Source: Suillus spraguei (taxonomy: Eukaryota; Basidiomycota; Agaricomycetes; Boletales; Suillaceae). From it: a stretch of DNA of 64,000 bases. Each line of letters opens with the position of its first letter. Position 1 is the stretch's first letter. A model generated the notes under the pieces. It saw only the letters and a program-made list of their open reading frames with translations. It did no database searches and had not been told where the DNA came from. The DNA lies in contig JABCPU010000025.1 of assembly GCA_016800925.1 (NCBI GenBank), positions 186,001 through 250,000 of the forward strand, read 5' to 3'. Shown one piece after another: positions 43,494 to 55,100 of the stretch. Both the position numbers and the translations under genes were made by a program.

Positions 43494-45530
43494 TCCTTTT
43501 AGGAGACATCGAGTCATGTACACCTCTTGTGATAGAGCTGGACTACCAATCCGTAACTAAACCTCGTGGTTCTTCAACTAATTCGTGAGTCGAAATCATA
43601 GCGGTTTCTGGTACCCTGTTATCAGACAATATCACTTCCGATATTCGTTTCTTTGTTACTGAAATCAAGCGCTCATCCATAGAATACAAATCGATATCAG
43701 TGGAGGTAAAAAATGTAACATCTCGCAACCTGCTCCCGGCCAACCAATGCCCATCGACGTCACCCAGATCCAACCACGAGGCGACCGGTGTGTAGTCGAG
43801 AGAGTTAGATGATCATATCGAAGATAAGGAACATACCATAGATCTGTGAATGCGAACTTATTCGGGTTTCCTGATCAACATCATTGAATTCCCAATTCAA
43901 CTAAGGAGTGTCAGAAAGACAGGCCAAGGCATGGGCGTTATCGCCTGTTATGCGAGTACTATAATGTGGTGGGGTCAATAATATTTGTGAAATCGATGTA
44001 CTCACCTTTGGAGGTCGTCTGTTCCTTGTTCCGGGCTGATTGGTTAGGTGTTCTGAAGATCGAAGATTTTCGAATTTGATCCTGTGATCAGCAGTACGGC
44101 GATGCCTAAGAAGCGCATCATTGAAGAAACAGTAATTTTTGGTCTACTTACCAGAGACGACCCGCTCTCCACCAACGGCTTTGGGCAATGGGCATGCACA
44201 AGATAAGGACGACCACCAAAAGTGAACAAGATATTGATGGCAGAATAACCAAAGGGACAACACCTCCTGGAATATGTGCGACGACAATGACTCGGCCGTC
44301 TGGCATTAGACGTCACTTACACTGAAGATGCGAGAAGTATTTTACTGGTCTCGAGTCGGTCCTTCATAATGCGGCTGTATCAGGGATACTTGGTATGGTT
44401 GAACGAGAGATAGAAGTGGGAGCCATGGTGTTTGCAGCTCAAAGTTGAAGTTGACTCTTGAGGTACGCAGGAATTGGTGGAGTACTCGACCAAATCGAAG
44501 TGCAATGGTCGGTCGAATCAACTCGAATCTCATTCAGAAGATAGGCGGATCCCAAGGACCAACTTGCATACGAGGTGATGGGGCTGATCCAGTCAGCTCA
44601 CAATCGAAGCTAGCGCAAGTCCATCGACAAATTCGAGCTGGACGATCGGGTCGGCCAAGCAAGTGGCCAAGGGCAGAGGATGATCGGAAGTCAAAGGTAC
44701 TGCAAAAGACTACAAGCGACCACAAGCGTTGATTTGATTCCAGAAAATGAGGTCATCCTTGAAAAGAGGGTCTGGAGAAGTAGACGATTGGAAGAGATAA
44801 TCGGTTAGGCAGGATTTGGTATCTAGTCGATCCCAACAGGTGCTATCGGAAAGAGGAATCTAAACCCAGCTATTGCAAAGGCCCAGCTGAAAGTGAGACG
44901 GCCTGCTTGCTCGAATCCAGTAACCGTGTAGTCTAATTCGCATGCTTGAGAATCGTTATGTATATCGTGCGAAGGTCGTGTTGTGGTGTATTCCGATTGT
45001 ATGAAGTTAGAGGTCTAAATACAGCGAAGAAAGTGGAAGTATGAGTGAAAAAAAGGTTAATTCAGACGACGACGACCTTATATATGTCAGAGAGCAATTG
45101 TGAGACATCCGCACACTGACGGAGACAAATGTGTCACTGCAATCCATGATGTAAAATGATGTCATTTCGATCTTGACCAGATCAACGTCCCCCTTAATGA
45201 GGATGAGTACACGATAATCCGACTTATCCAAGTTTATGATTTGAAAATCTACTCAGTATCGCAGATGGTGTATATTCGATATATAAGTGTCATCGGTTGG
45301 AGCTCCAAGCGCCATCAAGGAGGCATCCTCAGTCTGCTATGAGACCAACAGGAGTGGTAGCACAGGAATGCATTGCACCAATGCACGTCTGTGAGCGAAT
45401 CGACATCGGTTGAGTTGTTTTCCTGGGGCGCAGGACGGATATGTCGAGCATCGTCTACCTTCCTGTATTCCGGTATTTTGGCAGCAGGAAGCCGCTGTGG
45501 TGCACAAATCAGTAAAGGGGACTAAGAAGT
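43494..45530. other. Intergenic, nothing firm
   Basis: Up to about 43580 it is the 3' flank shared with MFS copy 2. The rest holds only short frames with no recognised content. Confidence 0.35.
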
Positions 45531-45719
45531 GAGAAAATGTACGTTACAGTGACTTTGCGATCTGGTGCAACTTCAACGACCGGCGGTCCATGGCTGTGCT
45601 TGGGCACAAGGAAAGAAAAATGCTGGCTTAGGGATTGCACGACAGTGGGAAAGCGGAGACTTTATCCGGGAGAGCAGCAGCGTCCATACCTCATGGGTGG
45701 TCAAACACAAGGGTGCTGC

Positions 45720-45779
45720 GCGCTCACCCCAGTTAGGTTTGGATTCAAACTAGAATCCAAACCTGACTGGGGTGAGCGC
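45720..45779. repeat. 27-bp near-perfect inverted repeat
   Basis: Left arm GCGCTCACCCCAGTTAGG... (45720-45746) and right arm (45753-45779) are reverse complements at 26 of 27 positions with a 6-bp spacer. Such a hairpin is far longer than expected by chance. Confidence 0.9.
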
Positions 45780-45860
45780 AGCACACCCACCAAATTATCA
45801 TGCGCGCATGCTAACAATACTCCTCTCGCTTTCAGTTCCACATCGCCACCATGAGGCCCT

Positions 45861-45907
45861 GGAGACACCATGAATTTGAGCTTCAAGCTCAAATTCATGG
45901 TGTCTCC
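45861..45907. repeat. 23-bp perfect inverted repeat
   Basis: GGAGACACCATGAATTTGAG... at 45861-45883 is the exact reverse complement of 45885-45907, with a single-base spacer. It lies 81 bp after the first hairpin and at the 5' edge of the hypothetical gene at 45915. Confidence 0.92.
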
Positions 45908-45914
45908 ACACATC

Positions 45915-46325
45915 ATGCCCGCTTTGGACACCTGCGCCAGGGCAAATTACAAGAAGCCATGGACAGAGATGAATCGCCATGAACAGGACCTCATGATGCG
46001 CCGGGCTCGCAAGCAGTTTCTGCCAGAAATCCTGAAGAAGCGCAGTGCCAGCATGCTGAGCTTGCTGGATGCAACGGTCATGAACGCCGCCTTCAATCTC
46101 TCCAGCGCCGTCTCTCTGTTTGGCTCGACCGAAGAACAGGACATCAAAAGGTACAACGAAGCATACGACTCATTCTACCAGACACTTCTTGAAGTTATGG
46201 AGCGTCGGATCGACAATGAGATGCTGCCGAATTGCAAAGCCGACGATTCAGAATACAAGATTTTGAAGAACTGGGTCGAAAAAATCAAGTGGCTGCATGC
46301 TGGATTCAATCCCCACGTAAAATGA
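45915..46325 (+). CDS. Hypothetical protein next to twin palindromes
   Basis: From ATG 45915 a 136-residue frame runs to TGA 46325: MPALDTCARANYKKPWTEMN, an Arg/Met-rich helix (RHEQDLMMRRARKQFLPEIL), then an acidic helical tail ending HAGFNPHVK. The frame also extends upstream through the second palindrome to an ATG at 45870, and a related open stretch precedes the first palindrome. Composition is protein-like with no low complexity; no family recognised. It could be the last exon of a longer or captured gene. Confidence 0.4.
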   Translation: MPALDTCARANYKKPWTEMNRHEQDLMMRRARKQFLPEILKKRSASMLSLLDATVMNAAFNLSSAVSLFGSTEEQDIKRYNEAYDSFYQTLLEVMERRIDNEMLPNCKADDSEYKILKNWVEKIKWLHAGFNPHVK

Positions 46326-47229
46326 ATGAACGCACTCAATCATGTATTGCGAGTTTAGCATAAAATTAAAGACTCACATGATCAAATCGAGTTACAACCT
46401 GAGCTGAGAGAGAGTACGGTAGGGAAAATGTAGCAGGGAACTGCGATGCAAGTATTGTGTGGACTGCAAAAGAAACAGGAGAAAGAGACTGACATCCAGG
46501 AGATCACTGAGTCATCAACTAGAGGAGAATCGGAGAAAGCCTAGATAAAGAGCACAGCTTTGTTGATCGACTGACGCATGGGAATTCGTTTGTGTTCAAC
46601 AGACCGACGTGGGAGTCGAGGACTAATTTAAATAACGTACGGCTGGGATGAAAAGACTTCTCCCCACAAACAGGAACCTGGAATTTAGACCGGGAGGGTT
46701 GAGAGCTGAATCACACGAAAGTAAGTTTGTTTCGCGCCCCATTAGTCAGCGTAATAGTATTCAAATTTAACCAATTTCCGTGCTGGACCCAAGCCAAGCC
46801 AAAGCCGTGGCTTTCAGGCGAGGTCGGACCGGCAGGTCGTACCATACAATTTTGACCACTTCTGGCGCTGAGATTCGATTCAGGATCCCAAGGCCAGGAC
46901 GGGGCTCCTCTCTAGGTGAACATACCTGAATTCTAATTACTGTGGCTGCAGGTGTATTATCCTCATCTGACGGGGCACGCATTGGCCCATCTGTGGCATA
47001 CCTGTGAAACAAGTTTAGTAGCATGACATGCATAAAATAATGCAAAACGCAAAATACGCAACATTAAATCTCCTCACATGGTACTCGATCAATGGCGATT
47101 GTTCCTGGGGGAATGTTTATTACATCCGAGGCATACATTCAAACCCGGTCATGTTTACTAGGAAACAGTGTTTTCACTCGTGGATCCGAGTTCCTGTGTT
47201 CTTTCCACTTTGATTTTGACATCATATCG
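46326..47229. other. Intergenic, nothing recognised
   Basis: Separates the hypothetical gene from the left edge of MFS duplication copy 2. No gene or repeat supported. Confidence 0.35.
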
Positions 47230-47526
47230 TCATGCACATGCGTGGACCATCTGGTGGATAATTTACCCCACAAGTGTCATTACATTAGCGATTACTGACT
47301 TATTCCAAGGGCGAATCGACCCTCCAAATTGTTCATCATGTGTAAGGTATAATTAAACACACAAGGCCAATATACTTAAGGAAGCTGTTATTGGGTCACG
47401 GTGTTGGCGCCACCGGCGTTCGCTAAATCGTATTGCCCTCAGGTGATGGTATCTGGTTGTTTCCACTTATGGACTTGGGCAATTCATTAATATAGTACAG
47501 GCATTGCGATAACGCGTCCAGTGAGG

Positions 47527-47534
47527 TATAAAAG
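47527..47534 (+). promoter_or_regulatory. TATA box of MFS copy 2
   Basis: TATAAAAG 68 bp before ATG 47595. Confidence 0.6.
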
Positions 47535-47594
47535 ACGTCCGTTTGGGTGCCACGTTGAGTTATCGCAGCGTTTCGCTGATCTTCCTTGTCCCAC

Positions 47595-50234
47595 ATGTCC
47601 ATCGAGGAAAAGAAGAAGTCTGAATCCTTCACCGAAAATGTGGTCACAGTGTCGAATGACGACGACGACTTCAAGCTATTGACTGCAGACGCCAGGAAGG
47701 CGGGAGAACGTGCTCTGGTGCGCAAATTGGACTGTCGCCTCATGCCCACTGCTGTGTTCATATACATCCTGAACTACATTGACGTATGCAAACTTCCTTT
47801 TACAAACTTCAGCGTGCTTATGTGTACTATGCATAGCGTGTTGCTGTTACTGCCGCGCGGCTGCAAGGTCTAGAGCAAGACCTTGGATTGACAGGTGAGT
47901 GAAATGGACTACTGTAGTATCCATGCTTAATCGATCCACTAGCCGTTCAATATGAAACCATTCTGGCTATTCTTTATGTCACTTATTGCCCGGCACAAGT
48001 GAGCTTATTTTCTGCGCAACTCATGCGATCTTACTCACAATATCTCATTTCATCCACGACTAGGTACCCTCGAACATGGTTTGTTTGTGTGCTACTATTT
48101 ATGAATGCAAGACTGATTTTGATTGTCAACAGATTTTAAGCTATATTTCACGGTTGGTTGTGATTGCAAATATCTCAGTCCAGTCAATACTAAGGAGACG
48201 CGACTCAGACCATCTCTTTATATTGGGGCTTGCGTTGTTGCTTGGGGCCTTACAAGTGCTATGACTGGGGTAAGCTTTGTTGAAAGTTGCAACTCGTGCT
48301 TGCTAACCGCCGCGCAAGGTCACCACTAATTATATGGGAATCATGGTTTGTCGTGTATTTATTGGTCTTCCAGAGGTAAAATATTCCCTTTTGATAACCA
48401 TGTGCGCGTTGAACAGGTGCGGCTTTCTACAGGCTGCATTCTATCCTGGCCTCATGTATCTGCTTTCGCGATGGTATACCAAGAAGGTGAACATCACAGT
48501 GTTTTTGGAATTATGGCTGCTACTCATGCAACACATTCAGGAGCTCGCTGTGCGGGCTGCCTGGTTCTATTGTGGTCTTTTAATCTCGAATGCATTCGGA
48601 AGCGTGAGTTTGCTATCGTCACATTAGACTATAGCGCCTGATAATGATTTTGTTTAGTTAGTTGCAGCTGGAATTCTCGCAAAAATGCAAGGTGTACTGG
48701 GACTTGCGGCCTGGAGATGGTAAGACAAAACCCCCATTCCAGGAACAATTCCTAATCAGAATTTCGCACCGCAGGTTATTCTACATAGAGGTATGTGTTA
48801 CAACACCCCCGAATATTCTGCGCTGATCGGCCACTTTCTTGACATAGGGCGCCATCACCATGTTCTTTGGCTTCTTGACGATGTGCGTTTTTGCGTGTTT
48901 TTATTCTTACTCAAAATTGACGGCCACGATTTTATTCAGGTGGCTTCTTCCAGATTTTGTGAGCACAGCATTCTTAGAACGAGTTTCGGCCTGTCTAACA
49001 TTTCAACACACAGCCCCATAATACTCGATGGCTTAACGCAGCGGAACGCCGTTTGGCTCAAGTTCGCCTTGCAGAAGATGCAGGGGAGGCCGACAAGGAT
49101 CCCGATAACCTTACGTAAGTACAGCTCAAGTTCCAACCTTTCTTAGTATTACTGACAAGGTGCTACTCAATATTACTTTTGTTAATTGGCACATTGTCTG
49201 GAACGTCACAGCATTTTCGATGGCTTCATCCTGGCTATCAAAGATCCAAAGACTATCATTTTCATGTTTATGGGCTGCTCACAACTTCTGGGTCTGAGCT
49301 ACATCAATTTTTTCCCCACGTAAGTATATAAATAATGTCGCAACTATTCGCTAACATTGAGCGAGACAGCTTGACTGGCACGCTTGGTTTCGGTACTACT
49401 GTCACATTGTTGATGTCGGCGTAAGCATTTCATTCTGTTGTATTTACCGTTATGGCTCATTGTCGTTTGATCGCTAGTCCTCCATGGATATTCGCGTCAA
49501 TCTGCTGCGTACTCAGCGCATGGCATGCAGGTACGCCTGATTCCTAGTAATGCTCACAGTCATCTCGACAGAATGAATAGATAGGACTGGGGAACGATTC
49601 TTCCATATTGCTGGCTGGTGGTGGGCGGTCATTATTGGATATATCATTTCTCTATGCACCATGGCTACGGGCGGGCGATATTCTCCTTGTTCCTCATGGC
49701 CACTGGATATTGCGGTAAGTTCTGATTGGGACGCTGAACGCAAGCTTGATACGTTTTCGAAAGGATTTGCCTTGACATTGGCCTGGGTTTCAAATGCCAT
49801 TCCTCGTCCACCGGCAAAACGCTCTGTAGCCATGGGTCTTGTCAATGGGTTTGGAAACCTCGGAAATTTGTGAGGTTTTTATGATCAGTGTAATATCGGA
49901 TTACTTACAAGTGTTCACAGGATGGGCTCGTTTGTCTGGAATGCTTCGTGGGGTCCTGAATACCATCAATCCATGATTATAGCATTGTGCAGTCTCTGTT
50001 TGTCTACAGCCCTGGGCCTCCGTGAGCAAAATCATAACTTGACCACTCTGGTATACTCACCTATTGATAGTCATGCGGTATATATTAATCAGAGAGAATA
50101 AACACATGGATATGGTGGAGAAAGAGTTATTGGAGGGCCCTGGACGTGAACGTATTGAAGAGGCTGCTAGATTAGAAGGGATCACATTCGAGGAGGCTGT
50201 GAAGCGAAGGAAGGGCTTCAGGTATCTGTATTAA
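47595..50234 (+). CDS. MFS transporter, allantoate-permease (Dal5) family, copy 2
   Basis: I can place 21 exons: 47595-47783, 47837-47894, 47943-47998, 48064-48078, 48133-48152, 48179-48269, 48319-48375, 48433-48486, 48541-48603, 48658-48719, 48775-48790, 48848-48882, 48940-48958, 49014-49114, 49212-49319, 49370-49420, 49478-49530, 49581-49714, 49764-49869, 49921-50021, 50071-50234. They encode about 517 residues, the family's normal length. Motifs are as in copy 1, including the PHNTRW loop and LPEAAFYPG. The smallest exons are 15-20 nt. One base is missing in exon 18 near 49682 (GATATTCTCC against GATATCTGTCC in copy 1), so the frame breaks there. Role: probable plasma-membrane uptake of an organic anion or ureide. 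Confidence 0.78.
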
Positions 50235-50885
50235 GAGACGCTCGAGTCATGTATGTCTCCTCCTGTGGTAGAACTGGATTACCAATTCGTAACTTCATTG
50301 GACCTTTTAATACATCGACTGATTCGTGAGTCCAAGTCACTTGTATATGGAAAGCCAAACCACCGTGCTCTACTTCCGAGGCTTCCACTTCTCAGAACCT
50401 TCCTGGTAAGGTAAGTACTTCTATTGGCCTCAGAACACCCCGTGCGACCATTCTAGTATATATTAGTGTCATGTAGATTTATTCCCGCCACCGTAAGGGA
50501 GTGGGTTATATCGTGATTTATCCCTGGGACCTCATTCAAATCGGTCGTCTTCCTGTGTCTGTTGCTTTTGACCTTGAATCGTATTCTTCTCTCGTCTTCT
50601 TCGATTGCTCGTGCGCTCAGCCATTTGGGCCCAAGTTCGCGTTTCGCTGAAATCCCCATGGCCTCAGTGGTTCATTGCCGTGCTCTCAGTAGCGATGTCG
50701 AGTTCGAGGTCGCGTGCGGTCTCAATGTTATGTTTGGGATGAACTGGATTACTGCGTGGCCACCGTTTTGTGGGAAGATGAGATTCCCGTTATGTCTGAC
50801 CTTCAAGGTGGTGTCCAGTGTCTCTTTTTTTAGCATCTGCTGATTTCCTTCTGTAGTTAGAAACTCCATGTATACTGAGTGGTAA

Positions 50886-51302
50886 CATCAGGAAATCATG
50901 AGTTTACTTATTCCTTACTTATTTCAAACTTTTCCCACTTATTTCAAATGGACCTACTTTTTTTCTGAAATTTGACAACTGCTTCAAAATTGAGTATTCC
51001 AATATGTTTGTTGGGCCTGAGAGACAAGTTTCATTGCATAAGACCAACAATTAGTGACTAGTATGAAGCTCGAGTGACACATTAATGCTGATGATTTTAT
51101 TTCTCAAATATTCTCTTGAGGTACTATTTTGCAAATTAAGAGTCCAATAATTTTATAGCACACATTTATAATGATGGCTAACAGATCCTGATAGTTCAGT
51201 TGGGACCAGGTGGTAATTTAAGAGAAATAAGTAGATCCATTTGGAATAAGTGGGAAAAGTTTGAAATATGTAAGGAATAGGTAAACTCATGATTTCCTGA
51301 TG
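50886..51302. mobile_element. 417-bp MITE with long terminal inverted repeats
   Basis: The first ~75 bp (CATCAGGAAATCATGAGTTT...) are inverted at the end (...AAACTCATGATTTCCTGATG). Element 1 has the empty site (GTGGTAATGTCAATC at about 8387) where this copy has GTGGTAA, the insert, then AATGTCAATC. AA or TAA may be the target duplication. No coding capacity. Confidence 0.85.
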
Positions 51303-51499
51303 AATGTCAATCATATTGAACCTACTGCTAATGATGGTGAATTAGAATTATGTCAGTCTTCGTCCCTCGTAGGGCAATTTTATTGTCTTCATAGACGTTC
51401 AGACTCGAACATGTCATCTTTTTTCGGGCTGTGTCAATCAGGGACCCATAAATTTTCAACTTAGGAAGTCTTGTGAGTCGCCAAGTGGAACAGTCAAAG

Positions 51500-51812
51500 A
51501 CTTTAGCCTGCTTAGTGGGGTTACCACAACAGAATCAAAATCTGTTGCTCGTGGACTACGCAGGTTCGAAACCTGCTAAACGACTTTTTTTTTCTATCGG
51601 AACACACTTTGGCATTCATTCATGGATGGTATCTTTAGAAGCTTATCGCAACTGGTCTTAGCCAGGCGGTTACCACAACAGAGTCAAAATCTGTTTCTCT
51701 CGGACTGTGCAGGTTTGAAACCTGCCACGACAAGCTTTTTTCTATCGGAACACACCTTGACATTCACTCATAGATGGTTTCTTTGAAAGTTCATCGTAAG
51801 CCAGGTGGTTGA
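51500..51812 (+). repeat. tRNA-Leu(CAA)-like array 3, left part
   Basis: Two full units with T-arms near 51560 and 51712 and the start of a third (CCAGGTGGTTGA), which is cut by the Copia insertion; the array resumes at 56879. Confidence 0.82.
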
Positions 51813-52073
51813 TGTTGATATTCAACGTCGTCATCGCTCGTCATAGTTAGCTTTCTATTTTTACTTTCGGACTCTGTACGTATACCTTATAAGCCTCGCG
51901 CTTCGCCCCACTTGTACCTCAGCCGTTCTTATCATAACGCTGAGGTATGTATTTCGTTTCCTGCACGCCGTCTCTAGCTCATGTATTTCGTACCTCTAGA
52001 CCTCGGTTCTAGGTACTTGCAATGTTAGCCGTTCTTATCATAACACTGAGACCTCGGTTCTAGATCTTCTACA
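51813..52073 (+). repeat. 5' LTR
   Basis: TGTTGAT...CTACA, 261 bp. An internal motif, CAGCCGTTCTTATCATAAC followed by R-CTGAG, occurs twice. Confidence 0.95.
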
Positions 52074-52086
52074 GGTTATGAGCCCC
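52074..52086 (+). promoter_or_regulatory. Primer-binding site, initiator-tRNA-Met anticodon region
   Basis: GGTTATGAGCCCC directly follows the LTR. It is complementary to the anticodon arm of initiator tRNA-Met (GGGCTCATAACC), the half-tRNA priming known for copia. Confidence 0.7.
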
Positions 52087-52197
52087 GGCTCAATTTGAAC
52101 CATCAGACGAAAACTACTAGATCGAACTTCCCTCACGCGTTGAACGCCGCTCATATATTCACTTTTGTCATTTGTCCTTCCACACGACGGTATCGTC

Positions 52198-55100
52198 ATG
52201 GGAAAATATGACCATATTCCCGAACTGTTGGGCTCCGAGAACTATGTAGGCTGGTCGACCAAGATGCAGTATGCTTTGGCGTGCGAGGATCTGTGGTGCC
52301 ATGTCAACACGAAAGTCGAACCAACAGACCTCCTCGGGACGCCATCCTACTTGCCTGTTCCTGTCGATCCTGCTAAGATCACGTCTACCGAACGTACTGC
52401 CATGCGTGAATGGTTACTGACTGATATGAAAGCAAAGGATCTCATAGCTCGTCGTCTCAGTCCATCTGTGGGCTCACTCGTGTCTCGTGCCCATAACGTC
52501 TCAGCACGGAAGGCGTGGCAAACGCTCGCGGAGCATTTCAACCGAACTGATACGAGTGCTCAGTATCAGCTACGTCAGAGGCTCGATGCCCTTCGCATGA
52601 AGGATTCAGCGGACGCTACCAATTTTGTCGGTCAACATGCAGTCTTGCGTGAACGACTTCATGACTCAGGCGCGCCTCTGCGGGATAGTGACGCCATCTA
52701 CAGTCTTCTTATTGGCTTGCCTCAGACGCCTATCTGGCAACAATTCAAGTCCATGCTTGAGCAACGTATGCACGATGAAATCATGTCCGCACCATCATCA
52801 ACTCCTTCGTCCTTCACTGTTGAAAGTTGTGTCTCCCGCATCACCGCTGAGGCAGCGCGCCATGTTCATACGCAGGCCATCCATGCTGCACGTCCAGGAT
52901 CTGAGTATGCAAACGCTGTCACTTCCTCTAACTCGTCAACTGGTGTGAACCCCATTACCGGCTTGCGCAAACACAAACACAACCCCGAAGGCATCTTCTG
53001 CACAACGGCTGGATGTAATAAGGGTGATCATGACCATGCGCACTGCTATCAGAAGGGTGGCGGTATGGCAGGACAGGCTCCGTGGATGCGGAACAAGAAA
53101 CAGGAGGACGCACCTCCAGTTGCGGCTGCCGCGGCTACTGTTACCAAGGCACCAGTGGCATCTACGCCAGTTATTGCCGCAGCTGCGACGGATCTTAGTA
53201 GTCTGATGCAGGATCTATCGTTTGCGTCTATCGCCGAAGTACCTGATGACATCGCATGTGCAGTCAACTTACCTTTCACGACGATTCTAGACTCGGGCAC
53301 TACTGTCACCCTGGTCAAAGATAAGCGCTTCTTCCACACATATTCCACCGAGGACCCGGTGGACGTTCTCACTGCGAATCATGGTGTCCTGCAGACCACA
53401 GGTCGCGGAACTTGTGTTGCCTGGCTGGCAATTGGTGGGCAACGACTTCGCATTCGGTTATCAAACTGTCTGCACGCTCCGGGCGCCTTACTCAACCTCC
53501 TTTCCGTTAGTTGCATGAACGCGAAGGGATGGGATGTCAACTTCCGCTCCGACATGACTTGCGAGCTCGCATACAAGGGTAATTCACTCGGCTTCATTCC
53601 GGCCACGGGTAAGCTTTATGCTCCTGATATCGAGTTCATTCCTCTTGCATCAGCACCTACCCCAATTCCTGAAGTCACTGCGTTTGTTGATACCCCACTG
53701 TCACTCGATTTATGGCACGCTCGAGTCGGTCATATTGGAAAGGAAGCCGTTAGTCGTCTTAATCGTGTTGCAAGGGCATTGTCATTCAATCGTCTTCCCC
53801 TTATCACACTGCGAGTCATGCATCTCGCTAAGCATCCCCATCTCCCTTTCACTCATCGGAAACTGAACGTGCGCCAATGTTTCTCGATTTGATCCACAGC
53901 GATGTCTGTGGCCCTGTCCCCACCTTGACGCCTCATGGCAAACGGTACTTCATTGTATTCCTTGATGACCACTCTCACGCGCTTGATTTACAACTTCTCG
54001 CCTCAAAGGACCAGGCCTTGGAGGCCTGGCGCACTTTACGTGCACGCTGGGAGAACATGTCAGGTTGCGAGTGAAGATTTTCCGCAGTGACAATGGTGGA
54101 GAGTTCATTAATGCTGCCTTCACTGCACATTTGGAGGAGGCGGGAATCCAGCGTCAACGCTCTGCGCCCTATGCTCATCAGCAGAATGGGAAGGCAGAGA
54201 GGGTGATGCGTACGATTGAAGGTCGTATGTATGCGATGTTGGATTTCGCGCGTTTACCTCCCGGACTCTGGGGTGAGGCAGCTCTGACAGCGTGTTACCT
54301 GTTCAACAGGACCGAATCCCGTGCGCTCCCTGCCAGAAAGACTCCATACAAGATGGTTCATGGCACTCAACCTAATCTTGCCCATCTTCGCGTCTTTGGT
54401 GCTCGCTGTTTCGCTCGGATTCCCACTGAACTCCAGTTGAAGCTTGGACCACGTTCGCGTGAGGCTGTCTTCATGGGGTATCCACCTGGAGTCAAGGCTT
54501 GGAGGTGTCGCGACGCTGTTACTGGCGCGTTCTTTAACTCTCGAGATGTTATCTTCGACGAGAGTTTTACTGATCGTCCGTTTCCTGACAGTGATGATGA
54601 CGACGATACCACAGTGAACGCCTCATCCTCTCCACCTGAGCCTGCTCCTCCTGCCGAGCCTCCCCATGTCACCATCATTCGTCGTTCTGGTCGCATTCCC
54701 GTCAATAGCGAGAAGGGTCAGCTTTTCAAGGAACGTCTCCAGGCCGACAAAGCACGTCTACTCCGTCAACGTGAACTCCGTGCAGCACGTGTCAATGGCG
54801 TACCTCCGTCATTGACAGCCTCCTCTGCATCGGAGCCTCCCATCGTCACTACTCCTACACCAATGCCTGACCTTCCTGCACCTGCAGTCGCTGACCCGGA
54901 CGAGATAGTTCCGGATGACGATGAAATAGGTTTCCCATATGTCATCGCTAACTTGATCGTTGTCGAGGTGGCCGCACTCTCTGTCCGCAGCGACACGCGT
55001 CGCAATCCCCTTGCGTCTGGATATGATCTGCGTATTCCACCTGCCACTTACGACGAAGCGACACGACGACCTGACAGTGACCACTGGTTAGCGGCGATGC

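Larger units (their letters stand above)
40460..43580 (+). repeat. MFS segmental duplication, copy 1
   Basis: Promoter, all exons and introns, and 3' flank (ATTCGTGAGTC) are co-linear with 47230-50330. The 3.1-kb units are in direct orientation, about 3.6 kb apart. Confidence 0.85.
47230..50330 (+). repeat. MFS segmental duplication, copy 2
   Basis: Direct repeat of 40460-43580. It ends where TIR element 2 begins (50346), while copy 1 continues without the element. Confidence 0.85.

Noticed and set aside
45537..45854. 105-codon frame before the palindromes
   Set aside because: It runs through the first hairpin and has no recognised content; possibly an upstream exon but not supportable.
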